Below the pieces are notes generated by a model. It had not been told where the DNA came from, ran no database searches, and worked only from the letters and a program-made list of their open reading frames with translations. A stretch of 64,000 nucleotides of DNA. Origin: Rhizobium herbae (GTDB lineage: Bacteria > Pseudomonadota > Alphaproteobacteria > Rhizobiales > Rhizobiaceae). Location of the stretch: the NCBI RefSeq assembly GCF_017873135.1, contig NZ_JAGGJV010000005.1, forward strand, positions 248,001-312,000. The letters are read 5' to 3'. This document shows, piece after piece, positions 46,562 through 56,010 of this stretch. How positions within the stretch are numbered: the first letter of the stretch is position 1; each line of letters opens with the position of its first letter. A program made the position numbers and the translations under genes.

Positions 46562-47347
46562 TTATCGCGCAATGCTGCTGGAAAGGGGACTGCTCGAAAT
46601 CGGCGATGCTTGCGGAATGGTCGAGGCGACGGCTTCCGCGACGTGAAGGCCGCATTCGCGCTTCTCGTCGTTCTCCCACCACCAGCGGCCGGCACGCTCT
46701 GGCTCGCCCGGCTTGATGGCGCGGGTGCAGGGCTCGCATCCGATCGACGGATAACCGCGGGCATGAAGCGGGTTGACCGGGATCGCTTCCGCCGCGACGT
46801 GGGCACGGATCGTTTCGATGTCCCAGTCGGCCAGCGGATTGATCTTGATCAGGCCACGGTCGAGATCGGCCTCGGCAAACGGCGTGTCGGCGCGATTGCC
46901 CGACTGGCCGCGGCGCAGGCCGGTGATCCAGAAGGATGCCCCTTCGAGTGCGCGCGCAAGAGGCTTCACCTTGCGCGCGCCACAACAGGCATGTCTGGCT
47001 TCGACGCTGTCGTAGAAACCGTTCATGCCGTACTTGGCGGCGTAGGCGTCGATATCGTCCTGCTCGGGATAAAACCGCTTGATCAGAATGCCGTAGGTTT
47101 CTTCGGTCTTGTCGATCAGCGCGACGGTTTCGTTGAAAAGGCGGCCGGTCTCCAGCGTCGAAACGTCGATGCCGAACTTGCCCGTGCCGATGGCGGCCGT
47201 AATCACCTGGTCCTCGATGCCGAGGCTGGTGGTGAAGACCGACTTGCCGTCAAGCGCGGCGACGAGCGCCAGCCGTCCGGAAAGGTCGAGACTTTCCAGT
47301 TGGCTGTTGAGCGCACTAGCGCGATTTTCAAGCGATGCGGATGTCAT
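46562..47347 (-). CDS. cysH: Phosphoadenylyl/adenylyl-sulfate reductase
   Basis: A 261-residue reductase making sulfite from adenylyl sulfate with thioredoxin. The paired cysteines [10 protein letters not shown] and CEPC are ligands of the 4Fe-4S cluster that marks the APS-reducing form; the catalytic cysteine is in KRECGLH near the end. An iron-sulfur form and the absence of CysC agree. ATG at 47347 is chosen; the frame upstream to 47512 has no homology. It leads the operon. Confidence 0.92.
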   Translation of the reverse strand: MTSASLENRASALNSQLESLDLSGRLALVAALDGKSVFTTSLGIEDQVITAAIGTGKFGIDVSTLETGRLFNETVALIDKTEETYGILIKRFYPEQDDIDAYAAKYGMNGFYDSVEARHACCGARKVKPLARALEGASFWITGLRRGQSGNRADTPFAEADLDRGLIKINPLADWDIETIRAHVAAEAIPVNPLHARGYPSIGCEPCTRAIKPGEPERAGRWWWENDEKRECGLHVAEAVASTIPQASPISSSPLSSSIAR

Positions 47348-47498
47348 GGGAGGAAATCCTGATTTTCTTGCCACGGAATATCGCAGCCCTGTGTGACAAA
47401 AGACAGAAAAACGGATTTCTAATGTCGGCGGATCAGAGCAAATATCTCTCCGTTCGGCAAAAAATGCAGAATAGTGGATGAAAAGACACAGTTTACAG

Positions 47499-48062
47499 CT
47501 AAAATCTATCAATTTTGTAGTTTATTTTCGCTGGGAATGCGTTTTGGTCACATCCGCTCCCTTTAAGGATCGCTATCCTTTCCTCGATCGTCTTCGGTGT
47601 TTCGATGGCCGAGAGAGCGGCTTTTTCCAGATCGGCATTCTCGACCGCCGCGCCTGTGGGAACGCTGGCGATGATCGTGTCCATCGTTGTTTCGCCTTCG
47701 ATGTACACCGAGTACACGTCGAGGTCGCGCACCGTCGCATGACCGCGAAGGAGGATTGTCCGCCTTCCGTCGACCGTTGTTTCCCGGAGTTCGTCGATGC
47801 GCATGGCGTTTTTGCCCTGGCCGGATATCGTTCCGGGTTTCGCCATTTTCGTGATGTCGAGCGGCTTCAACGGGGTATCGATGACCAGAAGCATCGCCCC
47901 CGAGGGATGAAAGAACATGGCGACAGGTTCCAGCTTGAGCTCGAATCCATCCGGGGGAACGATACTCCAGCTGGTTCCGGGCAATGTCTGGCGCTCGGCG
48001 GCAGTCGCCGGCGCGGCCAGCAAGGTCAGGAAAACGCATGCCATGCGCAGGAATGGGGGCAT
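47499..48062 (-). CDS. Secreted protein, short paralogue of downstream neighbour
   Basis: A 187-residue exported protein with a signal peptide (cleavage near PATAAER). Its first 150 residues parallel the next gene: LPGTSWSIVPPDGFELKLEP versus VPGTSWSIEPPPEFTLTRDP, and FFHPSGAMLLVI versus FIHPSKAAMMIM. It lacks the C-terminal 120 residues of the paralogue. No enzymatic motif is visible. It begins 28 bases after the paralogue on the same strand, so they arose by tandem duplication. Confidence 0.78.
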   Translation of the reverse strand: MPPFLRMACVFLTLLAAPATAAERQTLPGTSWSIVPPDGFELKLEPVAMFFHPSGAMLLVIDTPLKPLDITKMAKPGTISGQGKNAMRIDELRETTVDGRRTILLRGHATVRDLDVYSVYIEGETTMDTIIASVPTGAAVENADLEKAALSAIETPKTIEERIAILKGSGCDQNAFPAKINYKIDRF

Positions 48063-48089
48063 GTCCGTTTCCCTTCGTGCAAGCGTGAA

Positions 48090-49028
48090 TTATTTGATGG
48101 ATATGCCGTCGCGGATGCTGGCGAGGCGATCGTAGTGGAAACCGGTGATCGGGTGCTGGGCGATCATCAGGATTCCCTTGCCATTGTCGATTCGAAACCA
48201 GGCGATGCCGCCCAAAGTCTTGTTCGTCGCCTTGTCCTTGCGGGTGTAGGTGACTTCAAGTACCCGGCCGCGCGTCGTGTCGCGGACGGTCGTTTCGAGG
48301 AACTCGGCATCCGGATATTGCTCGGCAATCTGGCCGCGCACCTTGTCGCCGTCGCCCTCGGCACTCATGTCGCTCTGTCCGTCCGCATCACCGACGAAAA
48401 CCATGGCAAACAACTGGTCGAGCGCACCACCCATATCGCTGCCCGGGCCGTCCGTGATGATGGCGACGCTTCCCATCACGATCTCTGCGATGCGCATCCC
48501 CGCGAGATCATCGAAGCGATAGGGCAGGGCCTCGGCGCGCTGGTCGATGGTCTGATCCACTTCACGCGCCGTCAGCAGCGACGCTTCGATTGCCGCCTGA
48601 TTGACCAAGCTGGCCGCGTTCGCCGGGATGACGGCAATGACCATGCCGTTGCTTTTGGCCCCTTGGATCGACACCGAAACGATATGGGAATTGCGCAGCG
48701 TCATGTAGCCCTTGAAGTAGAGCGCATGGCGGCCGCCGATGGTCATCTCGCGCATCTCGTCCATCCGGGCGACGTTTTCGCCTTCACCCTGCATGCTGCC
48801 GACTTCTCCCAGGTCCGACAGTTTCAACGGCGTCGGCTCTGACTGCATGATCATCATCGCCGCCTTCGAGGGATGGATGAACATCGTGATGGGATCGCGG
48901 GTGAGGGTGAATTCCGGCGGCGGCTCGATGCTCCAGCTGGTGCCCGGCACATTGACCGCGTCCGCGGCCTGAGCCGGCATCGTGGAAAGCATCAGCAAAG
49001 CACTGGTCACGAATGCAATCAGGCGCAT
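48090..49028 (-). CDS. Secreted protein of unknown function
   Basis: A 312-residue protein with a signal peptide (cleavage near MPAQAAD). It has two parts: an N-terminal domain shared with the shorter neighbour and a C-terminal domain with FVGDADGQSDMSAEGDGDKV and GGIAWFRIDNGKGILMIAQH. Not recognised by family. AGGACAC lies before the ATG. It is transcribed with its paralogue. Confidence 0.78.
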   Translation of the reverse strand: MRLIAFVTSALLMLSTMPAQAADAVNVPGTSWSIEPPPEFTLTRDPITMFIHPSKAAMMIMQSEPTPLKLSDLGEVGSMQGEGENVARMDEMREMTIGGRHALYFKGYMTLRNSHIVSVSIQGAKSNGMVIAVIPANAASLVNQAAIEASLLTAREVDQTIDQRAEALPYRFDDLAGMRIAEIVMGSVAIITDGPGSDMGGALDQLFAMVFVGDADGQSDMSAEGDGDKVRGQIAEQYPDAEFLETTVRDTTRGRVLEVTYTRKDKATNKTLGGIAWFRIDNGKGILMIAQHPITGFHYDRLASIRDGISIK

Positions 49029-49153
49029 ATCTGTGTCCTCACGGGATGTAGGTCAAAGAGTAGCGCGGGCCTGCCGTCGCATCAACGGCGATTCTCCCGA
49101 CTGTTCCTTGACGGCGGCGAGCCAGCGATTATTCGCATGCGACCGGGAAAGAC

Positions 49154-50806
49154 TTACCGGTCGCTGGTCTCCCAGCGCGGATTGATCCACGGTTCCTGAT
49201 TGCTGCGGGGCAGGGGCTGCTTGCCGAGGATATGGTCGGCCGCCTTTTCGCCGGTCATGATCGACGGGCCGTTGAGGTTGCCGTAAGTCACATGCGGGAA
49301 GATCGATGAGTCCGCAACGCGCAGTCCATCGACGCCGATGACCCGGGTTTCCGGATCGACGACGGCCATCGGATCGTTTTTGTCGCCCATCTTGCAGGTG
49401 CCGCAGGGGTGATAGGCGCTTTCCAGATGCTCGCGCAGGAAGGCGTCGATCTGATCGTCCGTCTGGACCGCTTCGCCGGGCTGGATTTCCGGTCCGCGAT
49501 ACTGATCGAACGCTTGCTGGCCGAAGATCTCGCGGGTGAGGCGGACACAGTGGCGGAACTTCTCCCAGTCTTCCGGATGGCTCATATAGTTGAACTTGAT
49601 CACCGGATCGGCCTTCACGTCCGGCGAGCGCAGCGTGACGGAACCACGCGATTTCGAGTGGTTGTAGCCGACATGCACCTGGAAGCCGTGGCTCCTGGCC
49701 GCCGCCTTGCCGTCATAGGAAATCGCCACCGGCAGGAAGTGATACTGGATATCCGGCTGTTTGACGCCGGGAGCCGAGCGCAGGAAGGCGCAGGCCTCGA
49801 ACTGGTTGGAGACGCCGAGACCGGATTTGGTGAACAGCCATTGCGCGCCGGCAACCCCCTGCCAGAACCACGGCAGCCAGGAATAGAGCGACACGGGCTT
49901 GGTCGAGACCTGCTGGAAATAGAATTCCATATGGTCCTGCAGATTGGCGCCGACCCCCGGCCGGTCGGCCTTGACCTCGATGCCCATTTCCTTCAGGTGC
50001 GCCGCCGGCCCGATGCCCGACAGCATCAGGAGCTTCGGCGAGTTGAACGAGGATGCCGAGACGACGACCTCTCGGTTGGCCTTCACCACCTCGATCTTGC
50101 CGCCGCGCTCGATCTCGACGCCCACGGCGCGGCCGTTCTCGATGACGATCTTGCGGGCATAACAGCGCAGCAGCTTGACATTCGGCCGCTTCAGCGCCGG
50201 CCGCAGATAGGCGGATGCGGTCGACCAGCGCCGGCCGTTGTGCACCGTCTGCTCCATCAGGCCGAAGCCCTCCTGCTTGGAGCCGTTATAGTCGTCGGTC
50301 AGCTCGAAACCGGCCTGCTGGCCGGCATCGACAAAGGCCTTGAACAGCGGGTTCCTGAAGCTGCCGCGCTTGACATGCAGCGGCCCGTCATTGCCGCGCC
50401 AGCCATCCTCGCCGCCCTTGGAATTTTCCATGCGCTTGAAATAGGGCAGAACGTCGGCATAGCCCCAGCCGCGCGCGCCAAGTTCCTCCCACTCGTTGTA
50501 GTCTTCCATCGAGCCGCGCACATAGACCATGCCGTTGATCGAGGACGAGCCGCCGATGACCTTTCCACGCGGAGCCGTGATCCGCCGGTTGTTGAGGTTC
50601 GGCTCAGGCTCGGAAAGATAACCCCAGTTGTAGCGGCTCATACTCATCGGCCAGGCAAGGGCTGCCGGCATCTGGATAAACGGTCCGAAATCGGACCCGC
50701 CATATTCCAGCACCAGAACGGTATTCTTGCCGTCCTCGGAAAGACGATAGGCAAGGGCCGAGCCCGCGGAGCCGGAACCGATGATGACGTAGTCTGCCTG
50801 TTGCAT
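49154..50806 (-). CDS. betA: Choline dehydrogenase
   Basis: A 550-residue GMC flavoprotein that oxidises choline to betaine aldehyde. The FAD site is [17 protein letters not shown] at residues 9-25; GMC signatures include [18 protein letters not shown] and [21 protein letters not shown]; the active-site histidine lies in [14 protein letters not shown] at 50806 is the family start. It is the last gene of betICBA and is separated from betB by a mosaic repeat. Confidence 0.95.
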   Translation of the reverse strand: MQQADYVIIGSGSAGSALAYRLSEDGKNTVLVLEYGGSDFGPFIQMPAALAWPMSMSRYNWGYLSEPEPNLNNRRITAPRGKVIGGSSSINGMVYVRGSMEDYNEWEELGARGWGYADVLPYFKRMENSKGGEDGWRGNDGPLHVKRGSFRNPLFKAFVDAGQQAGFELTDDYNGSKQEGFGLMEQTVHNGRRWSTASAYLRPALKRPNVKLLRCYARKIVIENGRAVGVEIERGGKIEVVKANREVVVSASSFNSPKLLMLSGIGPAAHLKEMGIEVKADRPGVGANLQDHMEFYFQQVSTKPVSLYSWLPWFWQGVAGAQWLFTKSGLGVSNQFEACAFLRSAPGVKQPDIQYHFLPVAISYDGKAAARSHGFQVHVGYNHSKSRGSVTLRSPDVKADPVIKFNYMSHPEDWEKFRHCVRLTREIFGQQAFDQYRGPEIQPGEAVQTDDQIDAFLREHLESAYHPCGTCKMGDKNDPMAVVDPETRVIGVDGLRVADSSIFPHVTYGNLNGPSIMTGEKAADHILGKQPLPRSNQEPWINPRWETSDR

Positions 50807-50875
50807 GGCGGTGATCTTTCTTATCCCAGCATCCGCCTTTGGTGGCTTCTGGTGTCGAGTTATAGGGTCTGGCTG

Positions 50876-51010
50876 CCTCTTCTCCCCACCGGGGAGAAGG
50901 TGGCCCACAGGGCCGGATGAGGGGGAGCCCCAAAGTTGAAGCTTTACCGCACCGCCCCCTCATCGCCTCGCATGCGCTCGGCACTTCTCCCCGTCGGGGA
51001 GAAGAGGCAG
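50876..51010. repeat. RIME-like palindromic mosaic, type B, inside bet operon
   Basis: CTTCTCCCCACCGGGGAGAAG, GGGCCGGATGAGGGGGAGCC, CCGCCCCCTCATCGCCTCGC and a closing CTTCTCCCCGTCGGGGAGAAG-like arm, as at 20750-20872 but inverted in order. It lies between the betB stop and the betA start. Confidence 0.75.
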
Positions 51011-51017
51011 TAAAATC

Positions 51018-52481
51018 TCAATACGGCGAATCGACTTTGCCCATCGCCACATAGACGCTCTTCAGCTCACTATAGTGATTGAGCGCGGCAACCGAGTTCT
51101 CCCGACCGAAGCCGGATTGCTTGGAACCGCCAAAGGGCACTTCCACCGGCGCCAGATTGTAAGCGTTGATCCAAAGCGTGCCGGCTTCAAGCGCATCCGC
51201 CACACGGTGGCCGCGCGTGAGGTCCGAGGTAAAGACGCCGGCCGAAAGGCCGAATTCGGTGGCATTGGCGCGGGCGACCACTTCGTCCTCGCTGTCGAAG
51301 TCGAGCACGCACATGACGGGCCCAAAGATCTCCTCGCGGCAGATGGTCATGTCGTCGGTGACGTCGGCAAACACGGTCGGCTGGATGTAGTTGCCGGCCG
51401 ACGAGACGGAATTCGGAATTCCGCCACCCGTCAGCAGCGTCGCGCCCTCGGCCTTGCCCTTCTCGATATAGGAAAACACCTTGTCGAGCTGCGCCTTGGA
51501 GACTATCGGGCCGAACTGCGTCGCCTCGTCCATCGGGTCGCCGATGACGATCTTTTCGGTGCGTTCCTTGAGGCGCTTGAGGAACTTGTCCTTGATGCCC
51601 CTCTGCACGAAGACGCGGGTGCCGTTGGAGCAGACCTGGCCGGTCGAGTAGAAATTGCCGAGCATGGCGCCGCCGATGGCGCTTTCGAGATCGGCGTCGT
51701 CGAAGACGATGAGCGGCGACTTGCCGCCGAGTTCCATCGTCACGTGCTTGAGGTTGGAGGCGGCCGCACCGGCCACCTTCTTGCCGGTCTCGACCGAGCC
51801 GGTCAGCGAGACCTTGGCGACATCCTTGTGGTTGACGAGCAGCGGGCCGGTCGAACGATCCCCCTGAATGACGTTGTAGAGGCCCTTGGGCAGGCCGGCC
51901 TCGATGAGGATTTCGGCGATCTTCAGCGCGCCGAGCGGGGTGTTTTCGGACGGCTTGAAGACCATGGCATTGCCGCAGATCAGCGCCGGGGCGCCCTTCC
52001 AGCAGGCGATCTGCTGCGGATAGTTCCAGGCGCCGATGCCGACGCAGACGCCGAGCGGAACGCGCTTGGTGAAGGCGAAATCTTGGCCCAGCGGAATATA
52101 GTCGCCGTTCAGCGCCGATGCCGCGACGCCACCGAAGAATTCGAAGGCGTCGGCGCCGGAGGTCGGATCGGCGACGATGGTTTCCTGGATCGGCTTGCCG
52201 GTGTCGAGCGTTTCAAGTTCGGAAAGCTCGCGGTTGCGCTCCCGCATGATATCGGCGGCGCGCTTGAGGATGCGGCCGCGCGCGGTCGGGCTCATGGCCG
52301 CCCATTCAGGTTGCGCACGCTTGGCGGCGGCGATTGCCTTTTCGACAATGGCAGGCGTTGCGGCATGCAGCCGGGCGATCACTTCGCCGGTGGCCGGATA
52401 AAGGCTGTCGAAGGCGGCGCCGTCGATATCCTCGACATATTCGCCGTCGATGAAATGGGAGGCTGGCGGTTGGGCTTTCAT
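51018..52481 (-). CDS. betB: Betaine aldehyde dehydrogenase
   Basis: A 487-residue aldehyde dehydrogenase oxidising betaine aldehyde to glycine betaine with NAD. The glutamate is in [12 protein letters not shown] and the catalytic cysteine in [23 protein letters not shown] is the NAD-binding loop. The enzyme family of BADH matches over its whole length. The ATG follows the betC stop by one base (TAAGATG), so translation is coupled. Confidence 0.95.
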   Translation of the reverse strand: MKAQPPASHFIDGEYVEDIDGAAFDSLYPATGEVIARLHAATPAIVEKAIAAAKRAQPEWAAMSPTARGRILKRAADIMRERNRELSELETLDTGKPIQETIVADPTSGADAFEFFGGVAASALNGDYIPLGQDFAFTKRVPLGVCVGIGAWNYPQQIACWKGAPALICGNAMVFKPSENTPLGALKIAEILIEAGLPKGLYNVIQGDRSTGPLLVNHKDVAKVSLTGSVETGKKVAGAAASNLKHVTMELGGKSPLIVFDDADLESAIGGAMLGNFYSTGQVCSNGTRVFVQRGIKDKFLKRLKERTEKIVIGDPMDEATQFGPIVSKAQLDKVFSYIEKGKAEGATLLTGGGIPNSVSSAGNYIQPTVFADVTDDMTICREEIFGPVMCVLDFDSEDEVVARANATEFGLSAGVFTSDLTRGHRVADALEAGTLWINAYNLAPVEVPFGGSKQSGFGRENSVAALNHYSELKSVYVAMGKVDSPY

Positions 52482-52482
52482 C

Positions 52483-54021
52483 TTATTCCCCTCGCGGAAA
52501 GCGTTTGGATTCTTCGAGATTGTCGAGATTCATGTGGTTGCGCATGTAGCGCTCGGATGCCTTCTGCAGCGGCTGGTGGTCCCAGGGATAGTAGGCGCCG
52601 TTGCGCAGCGCCTCATAGACCACCCAGCGCCGCGCCTGGCTTTCGCGCACGGCCGCGTCGAATTGCGCCATGTCCCAGCGCGCCTCGCGCATATCGGTAA
52701 AGGCCTTCAATGTGGCTGATATGACGGGATCGGTCGGGTTCTTGGCCAGATTGTTCAGCTCCAGCGGATCGATTTCCAGATTGAACAGTTGGTCGGGATC
52801 GAGCGCGCAGTGGATGTATTTCCACTTGCCTTCGCGAATGCAGACGAGCGGCGCATAGGAGCCTTCGGCGGCATATTCCATCAGTACCGGCGCGATGCGC
52901 TCGGCACCGTTGATGACCGGCAGGAGGCTTTCGCCATCCGTCCAGGGCATGATCTCGTCCATGGAAATGCCGGCGAGATCGCAAAGTGTCGGCGTTAGGT
53001 CGAGATTGGAAGTGGGGGCCAGATGCAGGCCGGGGGTGACACCTGGACCGGCGACCATCAGCGGCACGCGGGCCGAGCCCTCGAAGAAGTTCATCTTGAA
53101 CCACAGCCCGCGCTCGCCGAGCATGTCGCCGTGATCCGAGCAGAACAGGATCAGCGTGTCGTCGAGCATTCGCGTGCGGGTCAGCGTATCGACCAGCTCC
53201 CCGACCTTCTCGTCGAGATAGGAGATATTGGCGAAATAGGCCTGCCGCGACCTGCGGACGTTCTCGTCTGTCACCGAAAAGTTCCGGTAGTCGCAGGCAT
53301 GGATCAGCCGCTGCGAATGCGGGTCCTGATCCTCCGGCGCGATATCGCCGACTTCAGGCAGAAGCTGGTCGCAATCGTTGTAGAGGTCCCAGAACTTCCG
53401 CCGCGCCACATAGGGGTCGTGCGGATGGGTGAAGGAGACGGTCAGCGCCCATGGGCGACGTGCGTCGTCACCATGCTCGCGCGACAGCTGGTAGAGTTTC
53501 TGGTTGGCCAGAAACGCCACCTCGTCGTCATATTCCATCTGGTTGGTGATCTCGGCAATGCCGGCGCCGGTGACCGATCCGAGATTGTGATACCACCAGT
53601 CGATCCGCTCGCCCGGCTTGCGGTAGTCCGGTGTCCAGCCGAAATCGGCCGGATAGATGTCTGTCGTCAGGCGTTCCTCGAACCCGTGCAGCTGGTCCGG
53701 CCCGACGAAATGCATCTTGCCGGACAGAGCCGTGTAATAGCCGGCACGGCGCAGGTGATGCGCATAGGTCGGGATGGAGGAGACGTATTCGGCGGCGTTG
53801 TCATAGACCTGCGTGCGGCTCGGCAACTGTCCGGCCATGAACGAGGCGCGGGCAGGGGCGCAGAGCGGCGAGGAGGTGTAGTTGTTGCGGAAACGCGCCG
53901 AGCGCCTGGCCAGCGCCTTCATATGCGGCGCTGCTAAAAACTCCGCCGGGCCATCGGGAAAGAACTTTCCGTTCAGCTGGTCGACCATGATGATGAGGAT
54001 GTTCGGCCGGCCTTTGGTCAT
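52483..54021 (-). CDS. betC: Choline-sulfatase
   Basis: A 512-residue arylsulfatase-fold enzyme that releases choline from choline-O-sulfate. The N-terminal metal aspartate is in [11 protein letters not shown]; the residue converted to formylglycine is C54 in CAPAR (54-58); the closing metal site is [15 protein letters not shown]. This is the rhizobial betC fused into the betICBA cluster. It overlaps betI by four bases and abuts betB. Confidence 0.95.
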   Translation of the reverse strand: MTKGRPNILIIMVDQLNGKFFPDGPAEFLAAPHMKALARRSARFRNNYTSSPLCAPARASFMAGQLPSRTQVYDNAAEYVSSIPTYAHHLRRAGYYTALSGKMHFVGPDQLHGFEERLTTDIYPADFGWTPDYRKPGERIDWWYHNLGSVTGAGIAEITNQMEYDDEVAFLANQKLYQLSREHGDDARRPWALTVSFTHPHDPYVARRKFWDLYNDCDQLLPEVGDIAPEDQDPHSQRLIHACDYRNFSVTDENVRRSRQAYFANISYLDEKVGELVDTLTRTRMLDDTLILFCSDHGDMLGERGLWFKMNFFEGSARVPLMVAGPGVTPGLHLAPTSNLDLTPTLCDLAGISMDEIMPWTDGESLLPVINGAERIAPVLMEYAAEGSYAPLVCIREGKWKYIHCALDPDQLFNLEIDPLELNNLAKNPTDPVISATLKAFTDMREARWDMAQFDAAVRESQARRWVVYEALRNGAYYPWDHQPLQKASERYMRNHMNLDNLEESKRFPRGE

Positions 54022-54620
54022 GCGGCGTTTTCCCGTGTCGAAAGAGCATTCAGATTGAGCGTGATGTAGTCGTCGGTCAGCGCCATCGAGGCCTCCGCCG
54101 TCACCGGCGAAGAGCCGAGCGAACGTCGAATATAAAGCCCATCGATCATCGCGGCAGTGCCTTCTGCGATGCGCTGCGCATCATCTGCGACACAGAGGCA
54201 CTTGAGGCTGGCAACGAGATTGGAATGCAGCCGGCGGGCATAGATGACGAGGAACCGCCGGGTCTCTTCGGAGCGCTGCGCTTCCGAGTAGAAGGCGAGC
54301 CACGCGGCGATGGTTTCCGGGGCGAACTGGTCGGCCTGGAAGCTGACGCGCACGATCGCCGAGATGCGCTCGCGCGGCGTGTCCGCGGCCTTGAGCGCCG
54401 TCACCGTATCGTCGCGCAATTGCTTCAGCAGGGAGCGCACGGTTTCGACCAGCAGCTGCTCCTTGCTGCCGAAATAGTGATGCGCCAGCGCTGCCGAAAC
54501 GCCGGCATGCCGCGCAATGTCGGACATGGTGACGGCCAGCGTGCCCTGATCGCCGATGACATGCAGGGCTGCGTCCACAAGCGCCTTGCGGCGCACCGGT
54601 TCCATCCCGATTTTCGGCAT
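54018..54620 (-). CDS. betI: BetI-type TetR repressor
   Basis: A 200-residue TetR-family repressor of the bet genes, released by choline. The helix-turn-helix is VTMSDIARHAGVSAALAHHYFGSKEQLL near residues 29-56. The ligand-binding half matches BetI (WLAFYSEAQRSEETRRFL). It leads the operon, overlaps betC by ATGA and has a palindrome in front as likely autoregulatory site. Confidence 0.93.
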   Translation of the reverse strand: MPKIGMEPVRRKALVDAALHVIGDQGTLAVTMSDIARHAGVSAALAHHYFGSKEQLLVETVRSLLKQLRDDTVTALKAADTPRERISAIVRVSFQADQFAPETIAAWLAFYSEAQRSEETRRFLVIYARRLHSNLVASLKCLCVADDAQRIAEGTAAMIDGLYIRRSLGSSPVTAEASMALTDDYITLNLNALSTRENAA

Positions 54621-54651
54621 TGTCGATCCCTCTTATGGGAACAGTGTATTT

Positions 54652-54671
54652 TTGATTGATCCATCAATCAA
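54652..54671. promoter_or_regulatory. BetI operator
   Basis: TTGATTGA / TCAATCAA with spacer TCCA, 32 bases before the betI start. BetI boxes in other proteobacteria are palindromes of this type upstream of the bet genes. Confidence 0.7.
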
Positions 54672-54774
54672 TAAAAAACTGCCGTGGTTGTGAAGGATTT
54701 TCTTGCCATTGAAACGGGGTGCGGTTTCAACTGGGAAGGGGTGGCTAAAGCCCGGGAGCAAGAGGACATATCCG

Positions 54775-55212
54775 ATGAAATTGCTGTTTTCCTCCTGGCA
54801 GGCTTGGGCGCTTCTCTCCGCTGTCTTTGCCGCGCTCACCGCGATTTTCGCCAAGATCGGTATCGAGAATGTCAATTCCGATTTTGCGACCTTCATCCGC
54901 ACGATCGTCATCCTCCTGGCCATCGCGCTCATGCTGTTCGTCACCGGAAACTGGCAGGCGCCGGATATCGTCTCGGCCAAGAGCTGGCTGTTCCTGGTCC
55001 TGTCGGGGCTTGCAACCGGCGCATCGTGGCTCTGCTATTTCCGGGCGCTGAAGATTGGCAATGCCGCACAGGTCGCGCCGGTCGACAAGCTGAGCGTCGT
55101 GCTTGTCGCCATGTTCGCCGTGCTCTTCCTGGGCGAACGGCTGTCGCCGGCGCATTGGGCAGGGGTCGCCATGGTTGCCGGCGGCGCCGTGCTTCTGGCG
55201 CTCAAGATTTGA
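54775..55212 (+). CDS. EamA-type small transporter
   Basis: A 145-residue membrane protein with about five helices forming one EamA domain, half the size of usual drug/metabolite exporters. The hallmarks are WALLSAVFAALTAIFAKIG at the start and the PVDKLSVVLVAMFAVLFLGERL segment. Such half-size proteins probably work as dimers. The substrate is unknown. It is divergent from the bet operon and shares its promoter region. Confidence 0.85.
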   Translation: MKLLFSSWQAWALLSAVFAALTAIFAKIGIENVNSDFATFIRTIVILLAIALMLFVTGNWQAPDIVSAKSWLFLVLSGLATGASWLCYFRALKIGNAAQVAPVDKLSVVLVAMFAVLFLGERLSPAHWAGVAMVAGGAVLLALKI

Positions 55213-55305
55213 AGGCGGAAATTTGCAACCAGGCTTTGTATTTTAAAAGAATGTTATTCTATCGCAGATTACATAAATGCGAAAATCATGATTGGAGGCT
55301 GCGTC

Positions 55306-55854
55306 ATGAGTCAGAATTTCGACACGGCTCTCAAGCCGCCCTTCAGCGAAAAATGGGGATGGTTCGTCGCGCTCGGAGTGCTGATGATCATGGGCGGCGG
55401 CATCGCCTTCGGCAATGTCATGGCCGCGACGGTGGCATCCGTCTATACCGTCGGCATCGTCATGTTGCTCGGCGGCATTTTGCATATGGCGCACGCCTTC
55501 CGCGTCAAGAAGTCGGAAAGTGCGTTCTACTGGAGCTTCAGTGGCGCCTGCTACACTGTCGCCGGCATCTTTGCCCTTCTCAATCCGCTGCTTGCATCCG
55601 CCACGATCACCTTGCTGATGGCCGTCGCATTGATCGTCGCCGGAGCCTTCCGGATCTGGACGGCGATCAAGCTGCGGCCGCTCGACGGATGGCGATGGAT
55701 TGCGCTTGGCGGGCTGCTGACGCTTGTTGCCGGCCTCGTCATCGCCGCCGGATGGCCGGTCAACAGCCTGTGGATTCTCGGTCTGTTCCTGGCAATCGAT
55801 CTGGTCATGCAGGGCCTCGCGCTCATCGCCTTCGGTGTTCTCGCCAAGGGGTGA
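55306..55854 (+). CDS. HdeD-family membrane protein
   Basis: A 182-residue protein with six predicted helices, as in HdeD (acid-stress membrane protein): WGWFVALGVLMIMGGGIAFG, YTVGIVMLLGGILHM and AGIFALLNPLLASATITLLMA. The GGAGG site precedes ATG 55306; the frame upstream to 55288 is also open. The role in rhizobia is unknown. Confidence 0.85.
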   Translation: MSQNFDTALKPPFSEKWGWFVALGVLMIMGGGIAFGNVMAATVASVYTVGIVMLLGGILHMAHAFRVKKSESAFYWSFSGACYTVAGIFALLNPLLASATITLLMAVALIVAGAFRIWTAIKLRPLDGWRWIALGGLLTLVAGLVIAAGWPVNSLWILGLFLAIDLVMQGLALIAFGVLAKG

Positions 55855-56010
55855 GCGAAGGTTTAAAGGGTTGAAATAGGTTGTGTGTCCTCTTGCTAAC
55901 GCACGGCAGTCATTGAATTTTCATCAAATTGTCATGCTCGGGAAACGGAAAATTCAGGTCTCGGAAGCGATCTTCCGCGCGATCTCGTGTCCGTTTCCTG
56001 GAGTTCCCGC

